64,000 nt of DNA from Marchantia polymorpha subsp. ruderalis (Eukaryota; Streptophyta; Marchantiopsida; Marchantiales; Marchantiaceae): positions 22,394,501 to 22,458,500 of the forward strand of contig AP031351.1 of NCBI GenBank assembly GCA_037833965.1. The letters run 5' to 3'. Below are positions 49,086 through 58,895 of this stretch, in pieces (position 1 is the first letter of the stretch; each line of letters begins with the position of its first letter). The translations under genes were made by a program, and so were the position numbers. The notes below the pieces were generated by a model, which saw only the letters and a list, made by a program, of their open reading frames with translations, did no database searches and was not told where the DNA came from.

Positions 49086-50890
49086 TTTTATGCGCATCAT
49101 AGTGATAAATTATTGTCGAGAATTGTTAGTTTTGATATCTATTTATTGGAACAAATATTCTCAATATAGTATGTACTTTAACTACTCTATTCATTTTAGG
49201 GAGATAATGCTCAAGTAATATAATGAGAAATACTAGTTTGTGTCATAAAAAATTAATATATATTCATATTTATATAAAGATAACGAATTTAGTCTAATTA
49301 ATAGTCAAAATAATTATAATTTATGCAGATTTGAATTATTTTGAATGTCCTGGATGTTCATCTCTATTATAAAATATGTTTATCAAAATTACTTTTTCAC
49401 GTAAGAGGTACTTTTCTCGAAACACATTCAAAAATTATCAAACATTTCAATACATCCAGTATTTTTCCATGTGATATTATGATTATATTTTATTCCGATA
49501 TCAAATTTAAACATAGTTTCAATGGCACATATGATACAACCCTTTATGTATCAAATTTTTTAATTATCTTTTTCCATTGAAGTGAAATGCAATAAACACA
49601 ATATCTATTTAGATACGATTTTTTTTAAGGATTATATGATATAATCCCAAATGACGACGTCGTCGAAAGATATAACTTATATCTATCGACGACAACTTGA
49701 TTGTTTCATTTTATCAGAAGTAATCAACGGTGTGAAATGATCACGGTATTGCTTACAGATGTATGTATGTTTATATTCTGGAGTGTTATTAAATATAAAC
49801 GAAACTCATCACAGTATCATTATCTTCATATAAAAATCACAGTATTTCTATTGTCATATACTTACATAAGCATAACAAAATAATTTCCTACATCACACTT
49901 GAATTGGCTTTATAAGTGAGTATGTCGTATGATCTGATAATAAGTGGAGAGATAGAATTAGGGCTAAATTGGAAGGCAATTTTTAGTCAAATTCTTTCCT
50001 CTCAAAACATTGAGAAAAACACTCTACTTATAACCAAAGTATAACAGAGATATTGCAGTATACTAACTTTGTGATTTGAATACTTTAATATTTTACTATC
50101 CATCAAACACGCAATATCTAAAGTTTAATTTCCAAATTTTGAAACAAAGACTTTCTAATTCAAAATCTACTTCTTAAGCTTGTAGTCTAAAGAATGACAT
50201 TGTTTTCTCTAATGACAATTTTGGTGCAGAATTGGCTATAAATGTTGTAACTAATAAGTATATACGCATCTAACTACTTGATTAGAGTGTGTCAAGTGTA
50301 CAATGATAAAAGTGTTGATGCACAGCTATAATTTATTGCATCACATTTGTTTGACAAAACACATGCACTGTAGTACGAATTGATTTGGCTTTGACTGAAC
50401 TTCTTGTAAACCTCACCAATACTAACACTACGCAATATGAGACATATACTATACAATATGTACTTGTGGTACATCCTGTATGTGTACTACAAGGATGATT
50501 TTTTTCCTGTTGGCATTGAGCTCGTTCTTCTCCAGCCTGCTTTGCCCTTTGCTTTTGTTTTCTGTTTTTATTCCACGAGTACCTCATCCTCCTTGCATGA
50601 TAAAGACCCATATTTATTTATCATCCTTAAACAACTACGTCCCACGGAATCCATAATATAAACGTATCGAGTGGTGTCAACACTAACGTAGTTCTTGCGC
50701 TCGAGGTTCGGCTCAGTTTCTTACAAACCGCGGGAGATCAAGGTTAACAATAGTCTTTTTTCATATCGATCGTACTGGCGGAGAACATTTTCGCTCCTGA
50801 CGTAATTCGCCAGTTTTTCTTAGTTGAAAGCTGGTTATGCTCGGACGTGATTGGTTGCCATAACACCATCCTTGAATAAGAAGAGAACCG
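49086..50890. other. AT-rich spacer left of the copia cluster
   Basis: Mostly AT-rich sequence without recognisable coding motifs. A 35-base hairpin lies at 49659-49693. The last 200 bases are GC-richer and contain GGTTGCCATAACACCAT (from 50858), a motif that also forms the large hairpin at 57.1 kb, so this end is probably transposon-derived. Confidence 0.45.
49659..49693. repeat. 16-base hairpin with 3-base loop
   Basis: GTCGTCGAAAGATATA (49659-49674) pairs with TATATCTATCGACGAC (49678-49693) with one mismatch. It overlaps GACGACGTCGTC, a second palindrome, at its left edge. Confidence 0.85.
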
Positions 50891-50905
50891 GGCTCTAATA
50901 CCATA

Positions 50906-52075
50906 TTAGAAAAAGCTCTGATAGGTCAACGTTTCCTTACTCTTTCCCCCTTCGCAAGATAGGATAGATGGTGCGGGAAGAGTGTGAAGGTACTCCTTCC
51001 CCGCCCCCGCCCTTCGCAAGATAGGATCGATGGTGGGGGAAGAGGTTGAAGCTGCCCCTGTAGCTGTATGGTCAGCCGGGGCCTCAGATGTAGTGTCTTG
51101 AAGTCTGAGTTCACCCAGTAAGTGCTCGAGGTTGCGAACCGTATCGACAAGAGGAGTAGAAGAGAGAGGATTCTCCCGTAGCTTCCATGTGCGCCTCTGA
51201 TAAGTCTGGCCAAAACGGGCCGGATAGGTGGCAGAGACTTCAGTTGTGGGAGTATGATTCACGGAGGAAGTGGAAAGCGCCTGTGGAACTCCCACTGCAG
51301 GTGATGGTGTAACCGGACTGATTTCTCTTACTGCTGGTAATATCGGCGGAGGGAGAAACCTGCGAATTGGATCAGTCGATGAAGCTAATGGTATAGGGCG
51401 AAAGGGAGTAAAACCTTCTTGCTCAGCAGGCGCAACAACTGATGCCTGCCAAAGGGAAAAGGTAGCTTCCCGAACTGCAAGAGGCATAAATCTGACAGAT
51501 CTGCTTTCAAGAATCTTATGAGAGTCTTTTCGCTGTAATCGATATCCTTTGGCTGTAGGAGAATAACCAAGGAAAACACATTCTACACTCTTGGGGTCAA
51601 TCTTACCCGGATGGCCTTTTTCAATATGGGCAAAGGCAGTACATCCAAAAACTTGTAAGTGGCGCAGATCCGGCTTCTGTCCATGCCAAAGTTCGTAAGG
51701 GGTTTTGTCATGGGTAAAGCCTTTGATGGAGATCTGTTCTGCAAGTAAACAGCAGTATGAGAAACAGCCATGAGAAAGACCAGAATGTGTCAACATAGCC
51801 ACAACTGAATCGATCAAAGTCCGATTCTTCCTTTCAGCTACTCCGTTTTGTTCGGGAGTATCAAAAATAGAAAACTGTCGTTGAATACCATGAAGCTTAC
51901 AAAATTCAGTAAAAGCTCGAGATTCGTATTCAAGAGCATTACATGAATGCAGAACCTTGATGCGCTTGTTCAGGTAATTTTCAACCATCAATTTGAATTC
52001 CTGAAAATTGGCAAAGGCTTCTGACTTCTGTTGTATCAAATACACATGCCTAGAGCGTGAAATAAATGTCATCAA
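50906..52075 (-). pseudogene. Copia integrase core and linker
   Basis: A 389-codon frame. It holds integrase-core features: SRSRHVYLIQQKSEAF, NGVAERKNRTLID with the catalytic Glu, TPYELWHGQKPDLRHL, FGCTAFAHI and VFLGYSPTAKGYR. A Pro/Ser/Thr-rich linker follows to LEHLLGELRLQDTTSEA. The N-terminal part (HHCC zinc region and first Asp) is cut off by the MITE and by stops at about 52085. The last residues are LTR or primer-site sequence read through. Confidence 0.9.
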
Positions 52076-52116
52076 ATAAATGTGATGAAATATTTACTTC
52101 TAGAGAACGTTGAAAA

Positions 52117-52467
52117 AATTACTTGATGGGACTCCGGTCAAACTCAAAACACTTGATGGGACCAGTAGGTTTCATTTTATACTATGGGACTCATTGACTG
52201 CCTGCAACTCCTACGTCTGTGATGTTCCGATACTATCTCGGGTTCTTTCGAATAGAACATGAAGTCACGGCAAGACCATATCCGGAGTAATTCATACTCA
52301 TGTTGCTGTAGTTTTCTTAGACATGGGACTCTTCCCACTCTATAGAGCAATCAGTAGATTATAAGAACATGGGTTCGGTGGCTGTCGAATGGGATCCCAT
52401 CAGATAAAATGAAAACTGTTGGTTCCCTTCAAGATGATTGAGTTTCCCAGTGGTCTATCAAGTAATT
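52117..52467. mobile_element. Second copy of the inverted-repeat MITE, inside copia integrase
   Basis: Terminal inverted repeats of about 80 bases: left AATTACTTGATGGGACTCC, right (reverse complement) AATTACTTGATAGACCAC, both continuing to a shared TTTCATTTTAT block and an ATGGGA motif. An internal segment with AGAACATGGGT matches the element at 15153-15830. The ends are more diverged here. The flanks CGTTGAAAA and CCCTCAAAA could be a decayed 9-base target duplication. It lies just upstream of the integrase SKYFITFI block, so it inserted after the copia element. Confidence 0.7.
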
Positions 52468-52790
52468 CCCTCAAAAATTGTTTGTGTTCTAAGAAGGTAT
52501 ATAGCACGAGTGACTCCTGTGCTTTGGAAATTTATGTGCTTGTTCTGGTGGACTTCCCTAGAGCAGATGAGGTGCAGAAAGAGAGAGTTTGAAAGGAACA
52601 TTTATCCAACCCTTGTCCCATATGATGCTGCTTCATTTGCTGAATCCGCGGAATACTCATATGACCGAGCTTAAGATGCCATTAATAGGTTTTCAGTTCT
52701 TTAGTGTTGGAAGCCGAATAACTAACATTGGCATTAACCGCGCGTGTATTGTAAGAAGTCGTTCCGAGCCTAAAAAGTTTGTTATCACTG

Positions 52791-53124
52791 GTTGAACCAA
52801 TAAACTCCCTCCTCCTTGGAGAACAAGCTGATTATCAAAAATAGATTCTTTCGAAGAGCATGAACATGTAAGACATCAGTTATCATACTCTCCTATCATC
52901 ATTCAAAAAAATGAGAACATTAACTTTTACTTGAATGGGTTGTCAACTGTCGATGCATCGATCAGGTTGAACCAATAAACTCCCTCCTTGGAGAACAAGC
53001 TGATTATCAAAAATAGATTCTTTCGAAGAGCATGAACATGTAAGACATCAGTTATCATACTCTCCTATCATCATTCAAAAAAATGAGAACATTAACTTTT
53101 ACTTGAATGGGTTGTCAACTGTCG
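52791..53124. repeat. 175-base tandem duplication in copia protease/integrase spacer
   Basis: GGTTGAACCAATAAACTCCC begins just before 52791 and again at about 52965. The copies match almost perfectly over at least 155 bases, apart from a CCT gain and the junction. The minus-strand translation contains LHVHALRKNLF, a copia protease-to-integrase motif. The near-identity implies a recent event. Confidence 0.93.
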
Positions 53125-53146
53125 TTGTCCAGTATACGAATTACTC

Positions 53147-53368
53147 CTATGGTAGTTCAGTATATTTCACAAAGGCATTTTTGTTATATGTCATGTGTTG
53201 GATAGCACCGGAATCCATATACCAAGCAGTATCTATCCTGATGGATGATAGTGCGGTGACATACAACTGCTGAACGTTTGCTATAGAATGTGCAGAAGAG
53301 TTGTCTTGTTTCTTCTTCCGACACTCGTTAGCAAGATAATCTCGCTTCTTGCAATAGAAGCATTTCAT
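53147..53368 (-). pseudogene. Copia gag zinc knuckle and protease start
   Basis: CFYCKKRDYLANEC is a CCHC knuckle in which the His position is Tyr. It is followed by WYMDSGAIQHMTY, the protease active-site motif with Asp intact. The frame is open for 73 codons only and continues broken into the tandem duplication at 53.1 kb. Confidence 0.85.
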
Positions 53369-54631
53369 CTTTTGCTTAGGAAATCATCTTTTTCTAAGAA
53401 AGAGATGATTTCGCAATAGAATCTTGTCGTGATGAAGAACCTACCACAGTGGAGTTTCTTGGATGCATCATCTTTGGCATAGTCCATCATTGAGGTAGTA
53501 CACCCTCGTCTCTTTGCGGTGTAGAGTGCTGCCATTTTGCCTATCAACTCTTTTTCTTGGAGGTGTGATTCTTCAAAACGATTACTTGCAAGAGCGGATT
53601 TGTGATAAAATTTGTTGTGATCGCATTGAGCACACAAAATGTAGGTACTCCGTAGAAAAACTTCTGAGTAGGAATTATACGCTTCGGCCTCCAAATTTAA
53701 TCTGCCATATAACAAACAACTGATCAAGAAGTAAACAAATTTTTTTGATATGTTACGATAGAGACTCACATGTCTTCTTCTTGAACGTAAGCAATGCATT
53801 TCACTAGTGCATTTGCATCGGGATGTCATGGGATTCATTCACCTTTTGTAATTCAACCTAGGCCTCTGCTGCTGTCTCACAACGAGCTATCAATGGATGT
53901 TGATAATAGTTCAACGAGTTATTCAACATCGTCAAGTAAATGAGTTTTTTGTCATTCCATTCCTTCTTACTCCCTGATCTTGACGTATGTGTATTGGTTA
54001 CAGAACCAAGTGGAGTGGTTGGCAAGAAATCTTTAACTTCCATGACATACTTGATGACTCAAGGATTTAACTCATCTTGTTCTTCCAGGAATGAAAATGC
54101 TCCCCATTGAATTTGGGGAGAAGTTTTTTCCATGCGACTTGTGTTGAAGCCCAAGTAGAAATCATCTTCTAGAACTTGATTGTTGAACTTCTCAACAAAG
54201 TGTCTTATGTGATGGACGTTCTTCATGTTTTTGTGCAAAACATTGACCCCAAAATTTGGGGAGAAGTTCTTTCTATGCGACTTGTGTTGAACCTCCAGGA
54301 GAATCATCTTCTAGAACTTGATTGTTGAACTTCTCAATAAATAACTTGTTGTCTTCTTTGATGGATGTTATTCATGATTTTGTGCAAAACGTTGACCCCA
54401 AAAATTTGTGAAACAGCGCTCTTATTAGCGCTTCCACCTCGTTGGCGAATTACGCCCTTCAAGCACCGGACAGCGAACCTTCAACAAGTCACAGGTATAG
54501 TTCTTCAATACGGTCATCACATCCGCATTAGAAGAGACGCGGAGCATAGTCCTGCATGAAGAGCTTGAGTCAAAGATTGGAGCCGGCGGGATTTTGGAGA
54601 ATTTCCTTGAAATTGCTATAACAGTCAACAC
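53365..54631 (-). pseudogene. Copia gag remnant
   Basis: Broken frames include KEWNDKKLIYLTMLNNSL, ARCETAAEA and FEESHLQEKELIGKMAALY, in the order of a copia gag between the primer site and zinc knuckle. Stops and frame shifts separate the blocks, and a two-copy 143-150 base tandem duplication (54112-54404) interrupts it. Confidence 0.65.
54112..54404. repeat. 143-150 base tandem duplication in copia gag
   Basis: TTTGGGGAGAAGTT begins at 54112 and 54255, and a third partial start (TTTGTG) is at 54405. Shared blocks include CATCTTCTAGAACTTGATTG and TTTGTGCAAAAC. Confidence 0.88.
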
Positions 54632-54721
54632 AGAGAATGATTTGAAGCAAAAAGCATGCTTCGTGCTTTTATTTGATTCAAACGTCCTTGAATAAGAAGA
54701 GAACCAGGCTCTGATATCATA

Positions 54722-55096
54722 TTAGAGAAGGTATTAGAGAACAATGCAAGACTGGTTCAACACATGTTTTGAGTTCTAAAGAGTAATTCCGATACCATAT
54801 TAGAAAATGTACTAGAGAGCAATGCAACAATGGTTCGACATATGTTTTGAGTTCTAAAGAGTAGTTCTGATGCCATTTTAGAAAAAATACTAGAGAGCAC
54901 TGCAAGAATGATTTGACACATGTTTTGAGTTCTGAATTGAATTTAAGTACCCAATCCGAGGTGACAAAGGAAATGATTAGAGGAACACAACTCCGCTGTG
55001 GGTAACGGTTACCCTATCCGCTACATCACAACTGTAGTCTAAAGTCTTAACTATAAATACACCAAGAAATGACAGTAAGGATTAGGAAGTATAACA
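54722..55096 (-). repeat. Copia LTR (minus) carrying a three-unit 79-81 base repeat
   Basis: On the minus strand the LTR starts TGTTATACTTCC at 55096 and matches the plus-strand LTR at 56941 for about 160 bases, through GATTGGGTACTTAA. Its downstream half consists of three tandem units of 79-81 bases (unit starts near 54729, 54807 and 54888 on plus). At least two contain a relative of the primer-site junction (GATACCATATTAGA, GATGCCATTTTAGA), as if the LTR end and primer region had been duplicated. Confidence 0.82.
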
Positions 55097-56940
55097 GTAT
55101 TCCTCTCTCTTCTACTCCTCTTGTTGATACGGTTCGCAACCTCGAGCACTTACTGGGTGAACTCAGACTTCAGGACACTACATCTGAGGCCCGGGCTTAC
55201 CATACAGCTACATGGGCATCTTCACCCTCTTCCCGCACCATCTATCCTATCTTTCCAAGGGGGAAAGAGGAAGGAAACCTGTCGAAAAATATGATCAACT
55301 GTTGGTAAAGAAGAAGAAGCATCGAGGGCTATTTTCGTATGGAGAGACTCACCAAAAACCTACTACTTATCAAGAGGCGTTACAGAATGGTGATTCTATC
55401 AAGTGGAAAGAAGCTATGAAAGATGAATTTCTTCTTTGAAGAAAAATCAAACCTGGACATTGACAGAGTTACCTGCGGGCAAGACCGTCGTTGGCTGTAC
55501 ATGGACTTATAGTATCAAATACAAGCCTGACGGTTCTGGCGATCGATATAAGGCCAGATTAGTAGTGAAAGGATATTCACATGTTTATGGTGTTGACTTT
55601 TCGGAAACATTTTCTCCTGTGGTGAAGATGACATACATTAGGGTGTTAATGCCTCTAGCAGCTCAATACAATTTGGAGCTGCACCAGACGGACATGAAAA
55701 CTGCATTTTTGAACGGACTAGTAGATGAAGAAGTGTACATGGCCCTTCCTGACGGGTTGAATGTCTCTTCTGAGAAAAACATGGTATGCAAACTGGAAAA
55801 GTTCATTTATGGACTGAAGCAATTCTCACGACAGTGGTATCAAAGGAATGAATCGTTCTTACTGCAGATTGGTTTTACCAGAGCTAATGCAGATCAGAAT
55901 GTTTATATATACTCTCAGGAGAATGCATTTGTGTATTTGGCACTATATGTGAACGACTGTATACTCGCGAGTGATTCCTTGCATCTTCTTACGAATATCA
56001 AGGAGAAACTTAAAACGGACTTCGATCTGGTTGACTTCGAAGAGATTCATCATTGTCTTGGTATGCAAGTGGACAAAAATCGTGAAGGGTGGATTCGGAT
56101 CTCCCAACCACGATATTTGGTTGAAATACTTGCGAGGTTAAACATGGCTGACTGTAAGCCTACTAATACACCTATGGAACCCGGTGATTGACTCTCCCAA
56201 TTAAGTGGGAGAAAGTGAAAAGATAAAAGATATACCATATCAAGCTGCTGTTGGAAGCTTGATGTGGGCGATGGTCTGTACTAGACCTGATATATCTTAT
56301 GTTGTTAGTTCAGTGTCTACTGTCAAATCCTGAATCGATACAATGGAAGGCAGTTAAGAGGATTTTCAGATATCTGGAAAGGAACTCTCGACTTTGGCCT
56401 TGTATTTACAAGGATTGATAAATCATCCGGTTTGACTGGATATTCTGATGCGGACCGGGGAGATTGCCTTGACACGAGACGATCTACTTCTGGATATTGC
56501 TCCTAACTCAATGGTGAAACCATTAGCTGGACATCAAAGAAACAAAAGTCAGTAGCATTTTCTTCTACCGAAGCTGAGTATATGGCTTTGTCCAAGGTTG
56601 GAGCTGAAGCTATATGGTTAAGATAATTATTCAACTATCTAGGCTTTGAGCTGGAGTCGACAACAATATTTTGCGACAATCAAAGTTCTATTGCACAAGT
56701 AGAAAACCAGAAGAAACATGAAAGATCTAAGCACATTGACATTAGATATCATTTTGTCAGGAACCTAGTCGAAAATAGCTTGATGAAGTTGGTTCATCTT
56801 CCAACCCAAGAGATGATTGCTGATATTATGACAAAACCATTAGCTACAGAAAGTCACTGGTGTCATAATCAGAATTTAGGTTTGTTAGTTGGAAATGAGA
56901 AAGAGAGAAGTAAGTAGGTAGTAAGTGGGAGTTAGAATAC
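55097..56940 (+). pseudogene. Copia half-element: linker, reverse transcriptase, RNase H
   Basis: Plus strand. The linker 55097-55290 matches the linker at 51170-50926 of the minus half. After a one-base frame shift near 55435 comes reverse transcriptase (LKKNQTWTLTELP, YKARLVVKGYSHVYGVDFSE, QTDMKTAFLNG, LEKFIYGLKQ, and LYVNDCILAS in place of the usual YVDD). A CGA-to-TGA type stop ends the frame at 56189-56191. RNase H continues broken: GSLMWAMVCTRPDISYVV, SGYCS then stop, STEAEYMAL, HIDIRYHFVRNL and MTKPLA. A purine-rich AAGTGGGAG precedes the LTR at 56941. Gag, protease and integrase core are absent. Confidence 0.9.
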
Positions 56941-57117
56941 TGTTATACTCCCTATTCCTTGCTGTCACTTCTTGGTGTACTTATAGTTAGGACTGTAGAC
57001 TACAACTGTGATGTAAAGGCCACCGTAACAGTACCCACTACGGAGGTGTGTACCTCTAATCATCTCCTTTGTCACCTCCGATTGGGTACTTAAACCCAAT
57101 CCGGGGACCTGTGTTAT
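56941..57117 (+). repeat. Copia LTR (plus), recognisable part
   Basis: Begins TGTTATACTCCC directly after the purine tract and is the inverted counterpart of 55096-54930, sharing blocks such as TTGGTGTACTTATAGTTA and CCTTTGTCACCTC. Similarity ends near 57100, where a large hairpin begins. Confidence 0.85.
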
Positions 57118-57187
57118 GGCAACCAGATTAATATGGTGTTATGGCAACCTAATAAATTGCCATAACACCATATTAAATCTGGTTGCA
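57118..57187. repeat. Large near-perfect hairpin, arms about 29 bases
   Basis: The left arm 57118-57146 (GCAACCAGATTAATATGG, then TGTTATGGCAA) and the right arm 57158-57187 are reverse complements with a single one-base indel and an 11-base loop. Its core ATGGTGTTATGGCAACC also occurs at 50858-50874 in reverse complement. Confidence 0.92.
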
Positions 57188-58895
57188 GAGACATTTCATA
57201 TATACGACCACACCTTCGCTAATAATGTTTCAGGTACAGAAAAGTACTAAGATTAAATTCAATCTTCAGAAGGAGAGGCTCTTTAAAGTAACGTAATCTC
57301 CTTCGTTGCTAAAGAGGTCTATTGAATACAAGAGGCTGTTATCATGCTCTCATTTCATTGTAGAAGCTTCCCCTCAATATCACCTTGATATATTTTAAAC
57401 CCAAATGCAAACCTCCGACAAAAGTAATGCTGAATTTAGTTGAGATATTGACATGCGACTATATGGTGGTACACAACTGTAACCGGCAACATCGGATTTC
57501 TGCGTTTCTTCCGAGCACTTAACAAAATCCGGGTACACTTTGCCTGGAAAATTAGCATAAAAATTGGGCAGACAATCCATTTTCACAAACGCTTTCATCT
57601 GAATCAGAAGATACATTGGAAAGCTTTGTGGGCAATGAATAAGTCAAACAGTAAAATGTACAAATCTCATAAGAAGTTCCAGAACTGGGGACACCTCTAG
57701 TTCAAGTTGGCTCAGCTGCCTACTCCTAGAGCCAAGCAGAAGTGCTTAAACTACTCAGATAAGATGAGTTCCTACACAAATGGAAGACGGATGTAACTAA
57801 ATATCACGGTGACTACACTCTCGAGTAGCATCCGATCAAAGCGGAAGTACTCGAGAGAAGGCAAATCTTGCCCATGTTGATAAAGCCGAATGCATTCATT
57901 ACTGGAGCCACAAGTATTCTAAGAAATCCAATTTGGCTACAAATCATGATGGATCAAGACAGAGTAGCTTACAACAAGACGGCACAAAGTCGGTGCTACT
58001 ACATTCAAGTTCTTGATTGTTCAGAGCAGAACTAAATGCTTTCTGCACAGAATCCAATGACATAGTTGTTCTTACAAACCTTCTCGACCTGATCTAAAAT
58101 CAGACGCCAACAAGTTGAAATCTGTTGTGAAATAGTATACATGCAAAGGACTAAGCTAATTTTGTTGAGCAAAATTTGCACTATGAATGTGAGCCCTGTA
58201 TTTCATGTTTCCCTTCGCGAAAGGGTGAAGAGTATGTACATAAGTGTAACATATGTCTGCGACATTGCCAATGAGTGGACGTGAAACGTATTGTGAAGTG
58301 TTTCTATTATAGTCCAAGCACCACTTCCAGAGTTCACCTCATATAACTTTTAGACTAGCTCTTGAACATACATATTGTTACATGAATAGAGTTAAAAGGT
58401 AAACTGTGAAAAAAATCTGAGGAAGAACGGAAACAATAGAAGGTCTGAGACGTCTCACCCCTCTGCGAAGGAACACATGCCAACAACGTGGACATGTCCA
58501 TCACATATCACTTGCCTTGTAAAGAAAAGCAAGCCATTTGTGCATCCCAATGCTTGGAGCAGCTACTTCAAGCCACAGAGTGGATATTGCAGTCCACCTC
58601 TGACAGATCTCAAGGATTTCTGATAGCAAACACCAATACTTATTAGCAGCTTCCACTTCAAATGACGTATCCTCGGCAGTTGAGATAACCTGATGCCTGC
58701 AACCTGGTGAGGACACACTGGCATTATAAGGTAAAACTCAGTAGATACTTAGATTAACGCATGCAGTAAAAATTTTGCAGACAATACATGGGTACAGGAG
58801 ATTGATCTCACCATTCGAGGAAGACATAATATATATATATATATGAGCACAAATAACTCGTGCTGCCGAATGTTTGAGGTGTATCAAATCCACAA
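57188..58895. other. Spacer and AP-3 delta 3' flank
   Basis: Contains short minus-strand frames (57395-57616 and 58501-58716) with no family I recognise. The part next to 58896 should be the AP-3 delta 3' UTR. A short AT dinucleotide run is at 58829-58844. Confidence 0.5.

Larger units (their letters stand above)
50891..55096 (-). mobile_element. Copia half-element: LTR, gag, protease, integrase
   Basis: Reading the minus strand: an LTR (55096-54722) starting TGTTATACTTCC; a primer site at 54719-54707, TGATATCAGAGCC; gag pieces; a zinc-knuckle/protease piece; integrase to about 51180; and an integrase-RT linker. Reverse transcriptase and RNase H are missing. At 50903-50891 a second primer site (TGGTATTAGAGCC) follows about 20 bases of apparent LTR end. 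A 351-base MITE (52117-52467) splits integrase, and tandem duplications disrupt gag and protease. The order protease-integrase before RT defines the copia superfamily. Confidence 0.85.
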
